From contig DKBH01000016.1 in the NCBI GenBank assembly GCA_002451165.1, positions 1 through 41,025 of the forward strand: DNA of 41,025 nucleotides, written 5' to 3'. Source of the DNA: Nitrospiraceae bacterium UBA6905. Lineage in GTDB: Bacteria > Nitrospirota > Thermodesulfovibrionia > Thermodesulfovibrionales > UBA6898. The number at the start of each line of letters is the position of its first letter. Positions within the stretch are counted from its first letter, which is position 1. A program made the translations under genes and the position numbers. Under the pieces are notes generated by a model. The model was not told the origin of the DNA, did not search any database, and worked only from the letters and a program-made list of their open reading frames with translations. Below, one piece after another: positions 8,801 to 16,545 of the stretch.

Positions 8801-8819
8801 GATTATTATAATAATAATC
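8801..8819. repeat. AT-rich inverted repeat upstream of the VKOR gene
   Basis: GATTATTAT, a single A, then ATAATAATC form a perfect 9-bp inverted repeat 56 nt before the VKOR-DsbA start. It could be an operator or simply AT-rich DNA. The rest of 8668-8874 shows no gene. Confidence 0.35.
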
Positions 8820-8874
8820 ATAAGGTCATCTTTATTTATTCTATGCTTTTGTCACTTTATCAGAAAGGACTAAG

Positions 8875-9837
8875 ATGCATGCTTCACGAGTTGTTATAGT
8901 TCTGCGGAATAGACTTTGGATTCTTCCAGCTTTATGCATCCTCACGATAGTCATCGGCCAGCTCTGTGCTGCAAAGTGTTCCTTTATCCAGGGAGATATC
9001 CTCGGCATTGACCTGAATGTCTTCGGCATACTCTTTTATTCCATGCTCCTTATATCGGTCTTGGTGCAGCGCAAATTGAATCCGGAAGACTGGCTCATGA
9101 AGACGATCGCCGCTATAGTATCTGTGGGGGTGGGGGCTGAGTTGGTCCTCATAAAGTTCCAGGTCGAAAACAGCGTTTATTGCCCGAAATGCCTTATATC
9201 GGGGTTCTTTTTCCTAGTAATGTTCTTCTTGGTTGCCCGGCACCTGAAAAAATGGCTCATCATCCTGCTAATCGCGGCAGGTCTGCTCTTCACCTCATTC
9301 ACCTTCAGCGGCTCCATTATTCCCTCGTATGGGGATGTGCTGGAGCCGCAATTCGGTTCAGACAAAGCACAGGACGAAATTATCATCTACTCGGATTATT
9401 TCTGCCCCCACTGCAGAAAGATAGACCAGCAAATAAACACCGTATTGGTCAAAATAAAGGACAAAGTCAGGATACGTTTTGTCGATGTACCGCTGCACCC
9501 AAAATCTCTTGAATATGCAGAGGCGTTTCTTTATGCATGGTTTGTTTCAGGAAACAACATAGAAACTGCAGTCAAGGTGAGGGAGCTGCTTTTTGACGCA
9601 GCCATAAAGAATACAGATCAGGCCGGGGTCATCTCCCTGCTCACGTCAAAGAACATCCAAGTAAAATATGACAAAGAGAAGGCACGCTCGATTTTTCGCG
9701 GGTTTTATAATGAATCCCTCAAGAAGGATAAGGTAAACGCAACGCCTGCAGTTGTTATCGTGAAGGATGGAGAGAGAAAAAAATATGTCGGGGGGATTGA
9801 TATTATTAAAGCCTTAGCGGAGCTGTCATCGCTTTAA
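8875..9837 (+). CDS. VKOR-DsbA fusion: disulfide-bond-forming membrane protein
   Basis: 320 residues. Residues 1-145 are a vitamin K epoxide reductase domain with several membrane helices, a loop cysteine pair (C31, C35, then GIDLNVFGILFY) and the redox pair C103-C106 (CPKC). Residues about 160-320 are a periplasmic thioredoxin/DsbA-like domain with C177-C180 (CPHC) after IIYSDYF and a cis-Pro region VNATPAVVIV. VKOR plus a Trx domain replaces the DsbB/DsbA pair, passing electrons from protein thiols to quinone. It sits 207 nt after the cytochrome gene. Start ATG 8875, with AAAGGAC upstream. Confidence 0.93.
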   Translation: MHASRVVIVLRNRLWILPALCILTIVIGQLCAAKCSFIQGDILGIDLNVFGILFYSMLLISVLVQRKLNPEDWLMKTIAAIVSVGVGAELVLIKFQVENSVYCPKCLISGFFFLVMFFLVARHLKKWLIILLIAAGLLFTSFTFSGSIIPSYGDVLEPQFGSDKAQDEIIIYSDYFCPHCRKIDQQINTVLVKIKDKVRIRFVDVPLHPKSLEYAEAFLYAWFVSGNNIETAVKVRELLFDAAIKNTDQAGVISLLTSKNIQVKYDKEKARSIFRGFYNESLKKDKVNATPAVVIVKDGERKKYVGGIDIIKALAELSSL

Positions 9838-10150
9838 TGCAGTACGAAGATAGACTTCCATGTAATATATTGCGAAGATCCTATCCTCTTGTTTTTCGTC
9901 TTTCTGCAGTATTATGCTTCGCCACCTTGCGCAGTCCACACCCAAGGCAATAGGTATCAGCGGGTGAAAGTATTGTGAATTTCTATTGGAAGCAGCTCAA
10001 AGGCAGGAGGCGGAGTTACGCGACAAATACGAAAAATCACCTTTCCTGCCCTGCGCGTACTTTCTCATAGATTTCTGCGTAAGGTGCATTTCTCAATAAC
10101 TCACGGGTTTTGTTATATAGAGACGTTATATAAAAAAAGTCGGTCGCTCT
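9838..10150. other. Intergenic stretch without a convincing gene
   Basis: No open frame with protein-like composition and a usable start was found on either strand. A short minus-strand frame near 9890-9990 contains a CLGC pair, but it has no start signal and I do not call it. No tRNA or repeat was seen. Confidence 0.5.
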
Positions 10151-10489
10151 CTATGAAATGATAACTGCATCGTCGTCCCTGACTAGGGTGACTTTGTCGA
10201 GAATATAAGCAGAAGTAATAGAGGGGAGTGATGCGAATTTCAGCTCAATGACCTGCAAATATCACTCCTTCTCATGATCAAACAAGTCAATACATATCAC
10301 TCTGCTGGTTCCCATAAATATACTAGGGACTTCATAGACACGTAATCGTATGTCTTTCCGGTTCTTCGACCGAGGGCAATCGTTGTTTTCCATTGTAATA
10401 GACGACGCGTTGAATCTTACATCCCTTGTATGATCTGCATTTGGTATTACACGCGATGTATCATTGCAGAGTGCGAGGCCTCGGGACAT
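10151..10489 (-). other. Doubtful minus-strand reading frame interrupted by one TGA
   Basis: A 75-codon frame from ATG 10489 ends at TGA 10262-10264. The same frame continues for a further 37 codons to a TAG at 10151-10153. A TTG at 10258, 6 nt after AAGGAG, could restart translation to give a 35-residue peptide. The peptide sequences look moderately protein-like but match no family I know. It could be two coupled small genes, a decayed gene or chance. The TGA has no good SECIS hairpin after it. Confidence 0.2.
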
Positions 10490-10536
10490 ACTACATGCTG
10501 CATTTATTACAACTTATACGATTAAGATAACTTAAT

Positions 10537-10565
10537 TTGACATAGCCTTTATAGTCTTGTAGCCT
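10537..10565 (+). promoter_or_regulatory. Candidate promoter of the riboswitch-MopE transcript
   Basis: TTGACA (10537-10542), a 17-nt spacer and TAGCCT (10560-10565) lie about 40 nt upstream of the first conserved riboswitch bases. The -35 is perfect and the -10 is moderate. Confidence 0.5.
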
Positions 10566-10604
10566 GTGGAAGATTGATGCTCTATGAAATGTTGTTGTAA
10601 GCCG

Positions 10605-10694
10605 TAAGTTGTTTCCGAAAAAGGTAACCCCTCAGAAATGGGGGGGCACAAAGCCACAGGGTCCCGGGGTGGATAGCCTGGCTGCCGAAGAAAC
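10605..10694 (+). promoter_or_regulatory. GEMM-I family cyclic-dinucleotide riboswitch
   Basis: The aptamer core is visible by eye. A 7-bp P1b helix (10628-10634 with 10639-10645) is closed by a GAAA tetraloop (10635-10638). GGCACAAAGCC (10645-10655) follows, the counterpart of GACGCAAAGCC in Vc2. A P2 arm then contains GGATAGCCTGGCTGCCGAA, very close to the 3' half of Geobacter GEMM RNAs, and outer strands GTTTC (10611-10615) and GAAAC (10690-10694) can pair. GEMM-I RNAs bind c-di-GMP or, in the Ib subgroup, 3',3'-cGAMP. Which one applies here is not settled. The element precedes an intrinsic terminator and the MopE-like gene. Confidence 0.85.
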
Positions 10695-10751
10695 ATGCTA
10701 ATCGGGAAGTAAGGATGTATCTTTTTTTATCCTTGTCGTTCGTCTCATGAT

Positions 10752-10787
10752 AGCCTGTTTCTCTTAACTGGGGAACAGGCTTTTTTT
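10752..10787 (+). terminator. Intrinsic terminator, expression platform of the riboswitch
   Basis: AGCCTGTT (10752-10759) pairs with AACAGGCT (10774-10781), extended by a wobble and a G-C pair, and is followed by seven Ts (10781-10787). It lies between the GEMM aptamer and the MopE-like start codon, so ligand binding probably decides readthrough. A further stem, AAGGAT (10711-10716) with ATCCTT (10729-10734), lies between and may take part in switching. Confidence 0.85.
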
Positions 10788-10855
10788 GTGGTATCGATCG
10801 CATTGACTCTCCCTGCATTCTGCAGGGAAATACCCCATCAAGAAGGAGGCATCAC

Positions 10856-11515
10856 ATGAAGAAGGCAGTACTCGTAAGTCTTATCGCTATGTTTGGAGCG
10901 CTCATGTTCGCATCACTAGTGAGCGCGCGGACCCCTTATCTTTCAGGTACTTCAGGCGTTAACACGGTCTGCGGCACGAACTACGACTGCAATTTCTGCC
11001 ACGCAAATCAGGACAATGCGGACATATGGAAGGCAGCGGGCGCATGTGGTTTCTGTCCGAACGACCCTGACTGTACGACAACGCCGATCTGCACCGATGC
11101 AGACCGAGACGGCTATAACGCTGAGGGGGGAGATTGTGGAGCTATCGACTGCAACGATAACAATGCAGCGGTCAATCCAGGGGCCATTGAAGTCTGCAAC
11201 AACAATCGCGACGACAACTGTAACGGGCGTGTCGACTGCGCTGATGCAAACTGTGCCGGCAATGAGGCATGTGCAGGGATCTGTGTGCCGACGGCACGGA
11301 ATGAGAGAAAGGTCTGCACTAATGGAGCAGATGACGACTGCGACGGAGCAATGGACTGTGCCGATTCAGACTGCCGCAGCAACTCTGCCTGTGTCACTGC
11401 CGCGTGCAGGCCGGAGGGGAAGGGCAAGACCTGCTTAGACGGGAAAGACAACGACTGTGACGGGCTCGTCGACTGCAGCGACCCTGATTGCACAGGCAAC
11501 CGCGCCTGCAGGTAG
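10856..11515 (+). CDS. Secreted CXXCH protein with MopE-like metal-binding repeats
   Basis: 219 residues with a clear signal peptide (about 1-24, ending LVSA). A single haem-type CNFCH motif lies near residue 45. There is one MopE-type putative metal-binding motif (DADRDGYNAEGGDC, then IDCNDNNAAVNPGAIEVC). Three related 25-residue Cys/Asp-rich units follow, each of the form C-x-(N/D)G-x-D(D/N)DC(D/N)G-x2-DC-x-D-x-DC-x2-N-x-AC. It was probably exported and may bind metal ions and one haem. AAGGAGG precedes ATG 10856. A perfect CCCTGCA/TGCAGGG hairpin (10812-10828) sits just before the ribosome site. It is under the GEMM riboswitch, so expression likely responds to a cyclic dinucleotide. Confidence 0.88.
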   Translation: MKKAVLVSLIAMFGALMFASLVSARTPYLSGTSGVNTVCGTNYDCNFCHANQDNADIWKAAGACGFCPNDPDCTTTPICTDADRDGYNAEGGDCGAIDCNDNNAAVNPGAIEVCNNNRDDNCNGRVDCADANCAGNEACAGICVPTARNERKVCTNGADDDCDGAMDCADSDCRSNSACVTAACRPEGKGKTCLDGKDNDCDGLVDCSDPDCTGNRACR

Positions 11516-11560
11516 TGTTGTACGTCGTGACGTTCCTGCTGAGTCTATTGGTGTAACGGT

Positions 11561-11590
11561 GAAGAGGGCTGGGGCTTTCCGGCCCTCTTC
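11561..11590 (+). terminator. Strong hairpin after the MopE-like gene, no T-tract
   Basis: GAAGAGGGC (11561-11569) and GCCCTCTTC (11582-11590) form a 9-bp stem with additional GG/CC pairing inside. It lies 45 nt after the stop. Without a T-tract it may be a Rho-assisted terminator or an mRNA 3'-end stabiliser. From 11591 to 11954 I see no gene. Confidence 0.45.
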
Positions 11591-11954
11591 ATCTGAGCCA
11601 GACTCGCTCTGTCCCTTCATAATGCGACGGTGAAAACAAGAGTGCTCACTGCCATTTGTACTCAGTTGTATGGCAGTTGAACTTGATTGTGTTTATAACA
11701 AGGCGTACTGCGCACCACAACAAGGTATGCTGCGAAGGCAAGACAATAAAGGAAGGATAGCACCTAAGCGTAAGATTTTTTCGTGCAGCCAACAAATAAT
11801 ACAAGCACAAGGCGATACATTTTTCACCTTCTCATCTGCAGATATTTGCTTTTGATTCCGTTAAGAATTTCCTGAGGGACCTCACATGAAGGGCGTGGAA
11901 GTGATAAATTGCCAGCAAAGGCTAAGAAAGCTTATGGGCATCACCTAATACAGT

Positions 11955-12443
11955 TCAACTCTTCACATCCTCCTTTTCTTCTTCAATAGTATAGGTAACA
12001 TTTACCTTTAGGTCTTTTCTGAGCGAGTGATAGACCGAGCAGTACTTTTCCTGGGAGAGGGAGATGGCCCTGTCAAGCTTCTTCGATGTGATATTTTCAC
12101 CGGCGATGGTGAGCAGCATATCGACTTTGGTGTAGTACTGTGGAGGGGTCGGGTTCCGCTCTCCCGCAATGTCGATCCTGAATTTGCTGATTTTCGACTT
12201 CATCTTTGTAATAAAGGATACGACATCTATAGCCAGGCATCCCGCAATGCTCAGAAGCAGACTTTCTGTCGGTATGCACCCCCATTGTGCCTCTGCATCG
12301 AAATCGAGCTCAAATCCCCTCGGCGTCCTGCCCAGAAAGATGAGGTCCCGGTCCCATGTCAGGGTCGCCTTGTTGACAGGGTTGATCTTGCCTTTGTATC
12401 CTTCGAGGCCCTCTTCAAGCGCTCCTTTTTCTTCTGTGCTCAT
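11955..12443 (-). CDS. OsmC family protein
   Basis: 162 residues. The two redox cysteines of the OsmC/Ohr fold appear as C69 (LLLSIAGCLAIDV) and C135 (SQEKYCSVYHSL). Their 66-residue spacing equals that of E. coli OsmC. The N-terminal strand region GFELDFDAEAQWGCIPTE matches the YhfA/OsmC-like branch. Members reduce organic hydroperoxides or act on small thiol compounds; the specific substrate is unknown. No signal peptide, so cytoplasmic. Monocistronic on the minus strand, divergent from the acyl-assembly operon with 212 nt between them. Confidence 0.9.
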   Translation of the reverse strand: MSTEEKGALEEGLEGYKGKINPVNKATLTWDRDLIFLGRTPRGFELDFDAEAQWGCIPTESLLLSIAGCLAIDVVSFITKMKSKISKFRIDIAGERNPTPPQYYTKVDMLLTIAGENITSKKLDRAISLSQEKYCSVYHSLRKDLKVNVTYTIEEEKEDVKS

Positions 12444-12655
12444 ATGAAATCCTCCCCATTAGTAACGCGAGCAATAAACCATTGAAATAATAATAAAGTT
12501 CAGTACTTCTTTTTGTCCAGCGTCATTGTCCTGCACACCACAAATTTTACAAATTCAGCGTACTGACTATCGGGATGGAGATATTGTCAACAAGGTATTC
12601 CGGCGCCTCAGTTCCGCTGCAATAAAGACCGCTCTTATGATAGGCTATTACGATA

Positions 12656-13432
12656 ATGATGTCAGAGGATTTCACCGATAAGATTGTGCTGATTACGGGA
12701 AGTTCCCGCGGCATTGGCACCGCCATAGCGCGGAAGTTTGCCGGAGCAGGTGCGGATATCGTCTTGAACTACCGCAAGGCGGGTGGTTCTTCGCAGGCGC
12801 AGGCCGAAAAGTTACGGGATGAAATTCTTGCTATGGGAAGGCGGGCTCTGCTGGTTCAGGCGGATATCGCCTCATATGAGTCTGTTAAGGGTCTCTTCAG
12901 ACAGACGGCAGATGCCTTTGGAAGACTTGATGCCCTTGTTCTGAATGCGGCAAAAGCGCCATTCAAACCGATTGAACGTCTTCTGGAGAGGGATCTGAGG
13001 GCCTTGGTGGACGTCAACTATCTCGGCAATATCTTCTGCATCAAGGAGGCGCTGCCCCTGCTCGAAAAATCGCGCGGCAGCATCGTCTTCATTTCAAGCC
13101 TCGGCAGTCGTTTTTACAACCCTGCCTATCCTCTGGGGAGCATGAAGGCCGCGATGGAGTCGGTCGTCAGAGACTGTGCGGAGACCCTTTCGGAAAAGGG
13201 CATTTCGGTCAACGCGGTCTGCGGCGGCATCGTGAAGACCGATTCTTTCAAGGTGCTCCGCCAGTACTGGGAGGAGATCGATCACCTCCCCGAAAAGTTC
13301 TTTGTCGAGCCTGACGAGATTGCGGATACTGTCCTTTTTCTCTGCGGCGCTTCAAGCAGGGGAATTCGGGGACAGACCGTCGTTGTGGATCGGGGGCTCG
13401 GCAACAGCCTCTACCGGTCGAAAAAGAAATGA
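12656..13432 (+). CDS. FabL-like enoyl-ACP reductase / SDR
   Basis: 258 residues, a Rossmann short-chain dehydrogenase with GSSRGIG at the cofactor site. Hallmarks of Bacillus FabL rather than FabG are ISSLGS, VNAVCGGIVKTD and IRGQTVVVD. There is no YxxxK triad; the nearest pair is Y-x5-K (AYPLGSMK), one residue shorter than the Y-x6-K of FabL, so activity needs checking. If active it would saturate enoyl-ACPs in the assembly line; otherwise it could be a reductase with altered substrate. First gene of the 14-gene operon. ATG 12656 (or 12659) has only a weak ribosome site. 22 nt before the ACP gene. Confidence 0.85.
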   Translation: MMSEDFTDKIVLITGSSRGIGTAIARKFAGAGADIVLNYRKAGGSSQAQAEKLRDEILAMGRRALLVQADIASYESVKGLFRQTADAFGRLDALVLNAAKAPFKPIERLLERDLRALVDVNYLGNIFCIKEALPLLEKSRGSIVFISSLGSRFYNPAYPLGSMKAAMESVVRDCAETLSEKGISVNAVCGGIVKTDSFKVLRQYWEEIDHLPEKFFVEPDEIADTVLFLCGASSRGIRGQTVVVDRGLGNSLYRSKKK

Positions 13433-13454
13433 ATATATCCAGGGAGGTTATCGT

Positions 13455-14018
13455 ATGAAACAGAATCTTATTGCGGAAGAGAAGGTATTTGAGGAACTGA
13501 AGAAGGCGGTTGTCGAAACACTTCGCACGGAAGGCAATGCTATAACCCGTGACAGCTCGCTGATAAAGGACCTCGGCGCCGAGTCGCTCGACTTTCTCGA
13601 TATCAACTACCGGCTAGAGCAGGCATTTGGGATCAAGATGGCGCGCCATTTCATCCTCGAACATATCGAGGAGATGTTTGGCGAGGGTTCCGCGATCGAC
13701 GAAAACGGGCAACTTACGGAAAAAGCGGTCGCGCTCTTGAAGATGAGATATGGAGACACATACGGCGATCTTGCGGGCGGAGTGGATGTGGACGACGTCC
13801 CGAGCATGATCACGGCCGGTTCGATGACCGAGGGTGTCCTCGAAATCCTTGACAGCCTTCCTGAAAAGTGCGCTCACTGCGGAGGCTCCTCATGGAAGAC
13901 GGACGACGGAACGCATATAGTCTGCGGCGCCTGCAATGAACCAGCTATCTTTACCAGCGGCGACGATCTGATTACGTCCTGGCTCTCCTCAGTTCAGGAA
14001 GAAAAGAAGATATTCTAG
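13455..14018 (+). CDS. Acyl carrier protein with C-terminal zinc ribbon
   Basis: 187 residues, more than twice a normal ACP. Residues 8-75 are a carrier domain with the phosphopantetheine serine S44 in KDLGAESLDFLDI. The middle (75-135) has no match I recognise. The C-terminus holds a four-Cys zinc ribbon (C139-x2-C142 ... C157-x2-C160). The start ATG 13455 follows a strong AGGGAGG site; the frame is open further upstream, but that overlaps the SDR gene. It is the only carrier in the operon and so presumably feeds all four ketosynthase-fold proteins. The zinc ribbon may be a docking module (inference). Confidence 0.9.
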   Translation: MKQNLIAEEKVFEELKKAVVETLRTEGNAITRDSSLIKDLGAESLDFLDINYRLEQAFGIKMARHFILEHIEEMFGEGSAIDENGQLTEKAVALLKMRYGDTYGDLAGGVDVDDVPSMITAGSMTEGVLEILDSLPEKCAHCGGSSWKTDDGTHIVCGACNEPAIFTSGDDLITSWLSSVQEEKKIF

Positions 14019-14047
14019 CCTGCACTAATACTGCTACAGGGAAGAAC

Positions 14048-15340
14048 ATGGAGCAACGAAGTATGAAGCGCCGGGTGGTCGTCACCGGATCAGGGATGAT
14101 AACCCCGCTGGGCAGAAACTGTGAAGAGACTTTTACGAATGCGTCGAGGGGCGCTTCGGGGATCGATTATATCACCTCCTTTGACACGACTGGCCTTCCC
14201 TGCCGCATTGGTGGCGAGGTGAAAAATGAATGGCTTGTCGGGGCAAGCGATCCTGCGGCAGCCCGGCTGGACCGTTTTGCCTCACGTGGATTCCGTCTTA
14301 TGGCAACTGCGACACGCGAGGCAGCTCTCCAGGCTGGTATCGAAGATGTTAGCGATAGGGAGAGGGTGGGAGTTGCGCTCGGTTCTCACGGTGAGAATGT
14401 CCCTGTCTCCGAGATGGTGGCCCTCCTCCGGTACTATGATGGTTCGCGCTGGGACATCAGAGGTCTATTGAAGTCAAGGGACTACTCCCCCTTTCAGCTG
14501 TTTCTCCGAAAGCCGGATACGGCATCTTCACTTCTCGCTATGCTCTTTGACTGCCAGGGGAGCAACCTCTCGATAGTTTCGGCCTGCGCAGCAGGCGCCC
14601 AGGCGATCGGCGAGGCCTGCCGGATCATCCAGGACGATAAGGCGGATGTAATGATAGCCGGTGGCTGCGAGGCCACGCTCAACTTCATGGGATTCATCGG
14701 GTTCGTGCTGATCAAGGCGCTGACTGAGAAGTACGTGACACCTCAAACCGCATCCCGTCCGTTCGACAGGAAGAGGAACGGATTTGTCATGTCCGAGGGC
14801 GCCGGAGCAGTGATTCTCGAGGAGTTGGCGCATGCTCGGGCGAGGGGCGCGGTTATTCTCGGGGAGATTCTGGGATACGGTTCGTCTGCAGATGCGTACA
14901 GGATTACCGATACCCATCCGAAGGCTGAAGGCGCATTTATCGCGATGACAACGGCACTGGAGGATGCTGCACTCAGTCCGAATGATATAGAATATGTCAA
15001 CGCTCACGGGACCTCCACGCTCCAGAATGACCTCGTCGAGAGCCTCGCTGTCAAGAGAGTCTTCGGGGAGCGGGCGAAGTCAGTTCCAGTGAGTTCCAAC
15101 AAATCGATGCTTGGCCATACGATCGCGGCCGCAGGGACCATCGAATGTGTTCTTACGCTTATGGGGATGGAACGGTCGATCATCCTCCCGACGATCAATC
15201 ATGAGTTCCGCGACCCCAAATGCGATCTTGATGTTGTGCCGAACGAATCGCGCCGCGTCGCCCACAGCAGAGCGCTCTCGAACTCCTTCGGCTTCGGCGG
15301 ACAGAACGCCTGTCTCTGCCTCGGCTCTTTTAGGGAATGA
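14048..15340 (+). CDS. Beta-ketoacyl-ACP synthase II-type, active (KS1)
   Basis: 430 residues, thiolase fold of the FabF class. The complete catalytic triad is visible: C180 in SIVSACAAGAQ, H320 in VNAHGTST and H357 in KSMLGHTIAAAG. It carries out decarboxylative Claisen condensation of acyl and malonyl-ACP. Start ATG 14048 (or ATG 14063, MKRRVVV, closer to family N-termini). Its stop overlaps the start of KS2 by 4 nt (ATGA), the arrangement typical of KS/CLF pairs, so KS1 and KS2 probably form a heterodimer. Confidence 0.95.
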   Translation: MEQRSMKRRVVVTGSGMITPLGRNCEETFTNASRGASGIDYITSFDTTGLPCRIGGEVKNEWLVGASDPAAARLDRFASRGFRLMATATREAALQAGIEDVSDRERVGVALGSHGENVPVSEMVALLRYYDGSRWDIRGLLKSRDYSPFQLFLRKPDTASSLLAMLFDCQGSNLSIVSACAAGAQAIGEACRIIQDDKADVMIAGGCEATLNFMGFIGFVLIKALTEKYVTPQTASRPFDRKRNGFVMSEGAGAVILEELAHARARGAVILGEILGYGSSADAYRITDTHPKAEGAFIAMTTALEDAALSPNDIEYVNAHGTSTLQNDLVESLAVKRVFGERAKSVPVSSNKSMLGHTIAAAGTIECVLTLMGMERSIILPTINHEFRDPKCDLDVVPNESRRVAHSRALSNSFGFGGQNACLCLGSFRE

Positions 15341-16536
15341 TGATTGCACCTCAGGTGGTCGTCACAGGCGCCGGCAGCGTCTCTTCAATCGGGGCAACCT
15401 CCTCAGAAACATGGACGGCATTGCTCGGAGGACAGAATGGCATCAGGCCGGTGAGAGGCTTTGATGCCGGAGGTTTCGGGAGGCTATTTGCAGCGCAAGT
15501 CGGAGATCTGACGGCAGAAAACCTCGGCATCCACCCCCGCGACGCCCGGATCATGGACCTTCACTCCCTGATGCTCATGTCCGCAGCGCGTCAGGCGTAC
15601 GGCGCTGCCGGCTTGGCTGATGCCGGGATAGCTGGTGATGCCATAGGGTTCTTTGCTGGCATGGGCATGGTCGACTATGAGGTTGACGACATCCTTCCTG
15701 CTGTTCTCAAGTCCCTCGGCCCCGCCGGGGTCGACTACGGGCGCTTCTATGCTGGTGCATACCGCGATATCCATCCCCTCTGGCCCCTCTCGATGCTCAA
15801 TAATGTCACCTTCTGCCAAGTGGCAATCGATCTCGGTATTAAGGGCGAAAATGCCGTATTCTGCCCTCATGCAGATTCCGGAGCGGTTGCAATAACCGAG
15901 GCTGTTGGTGCCCTCTGCGAAGAAAGAGCAGAGGCCGTTCTCACAGGCGGCGTGAGCGAAAAGATATCCCCCCTGAGTATCGCAAGAGGACTTTTCGCAG
16001 AGATTCTGAAGAGAGCCCCCGAGGAGCCGGGTACGGTCCTCGGCGAGGGGGCAGCTATCCTCTGCCTTGAAAATCGGGCCTCGGCCGACAGGCGGGGAGC
16101 TACCTATTCAGTTGCGGTCGCCGGATACGGTCACTGCTGCGCTCCCCGTGACGATGGAACAGCTCCTTTACCCGGTGCAATTGCCGGGGCAATGAGCGCT
16201 GCTCTGGAGCGGGCATCCCTGCAGCCGAAAGACATCGATGTCGTCATCGTTCATAGAGACGGCACAGAGCAGGCTGATAAGAGCGAAGACGAAGGGCTGC
16301 TCTCCATTTTTGGGGACCTGCGCAATCTCCCCGTATTTTCGACCAAACCCGCTTTCGGACATCTTCTGGCCGCAGCACCTGCCATGGATATTGTCGTCGC
16401 TACCATGATGATCGAGCGTGGTATAATACCGCCCATTTGGAGCGGGAAGCCTGCGCAACAGGTCAGAAACGTCATGGTCAACTGCCAGAGTTATGAGGGT
16501 CAATGTGCTACTATCATCGTGCAAGCTGTCGCATGA
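15337..16536 (+). CDS. Ketosynthase-fold protein lacking the active Cys, chain-length-factor-like (KS2)
   Basis: 399 residues, KS fold but shorter and divergent. Anchoring on the G-A-x-A-I segment, the catalytic Cys is replaced by Ala179 (HADSGAVAI). The first His motif is lost (VHRDGTE in place of NAHGTST), while FGHLLAAAP keeps the second His. Such proteins act as chain-length factors by pairing with an active KS; here KS1 is translationally coupled. It is thus probably structural and sets product length rather than condensing. ATG 15337 overlaps the KS1 stop. Confidence 0.88.
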   Translation: MMIAPQVVVTGAGSVSSIGATSSETWTALLGGQNGIRPVRGFDAGGFGRLFAAQVGDLTAENLGIHPRDARIMDLHSLMLMSAARQAYGAAGLADAGIAGDAIGFFAGMGMVDYEVDDILPAVLKSLGPAGVDYGRFYAGAYRDIHPLWPLSMLNNVTFCQVAIDLGIKGENAVFCPHADSGAVAITEAVGALCEERAEAVLTGGVSEKISPLSIARGLFAEILKRAPEEPGTVLGEGAAILCLENRASADRRGATYSVAVAGYGHCCAPRDDGTAPLPGAIAGAMSAALERASLQPKDIDVVIVHRDGTEQADKSEDEGLLSIFGDLRNLPVFSTKPAFGHLLAAAPAMDIVVATMMIERGIIPPIWSGKPAQQVRNVMVNCQSYEGQCATIIVQAVA

Positions 16537-16545
16537 GGAGGCCTG

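Noticed and set aside
10151..10489. Selenocysteine reading of the TGA at 10262-10264
   Set aside because: Only a 3-bp stem can form after the TGA and no redox motif surrounds it; a restart at the TTG is a simpler reading.
11561..11590. Standard intrinsic terminator after the MopE-like gene
   Set aside because: The stem is strong but no T-tract follows on either strand, so it is listed only as a hairpin with low confidence.
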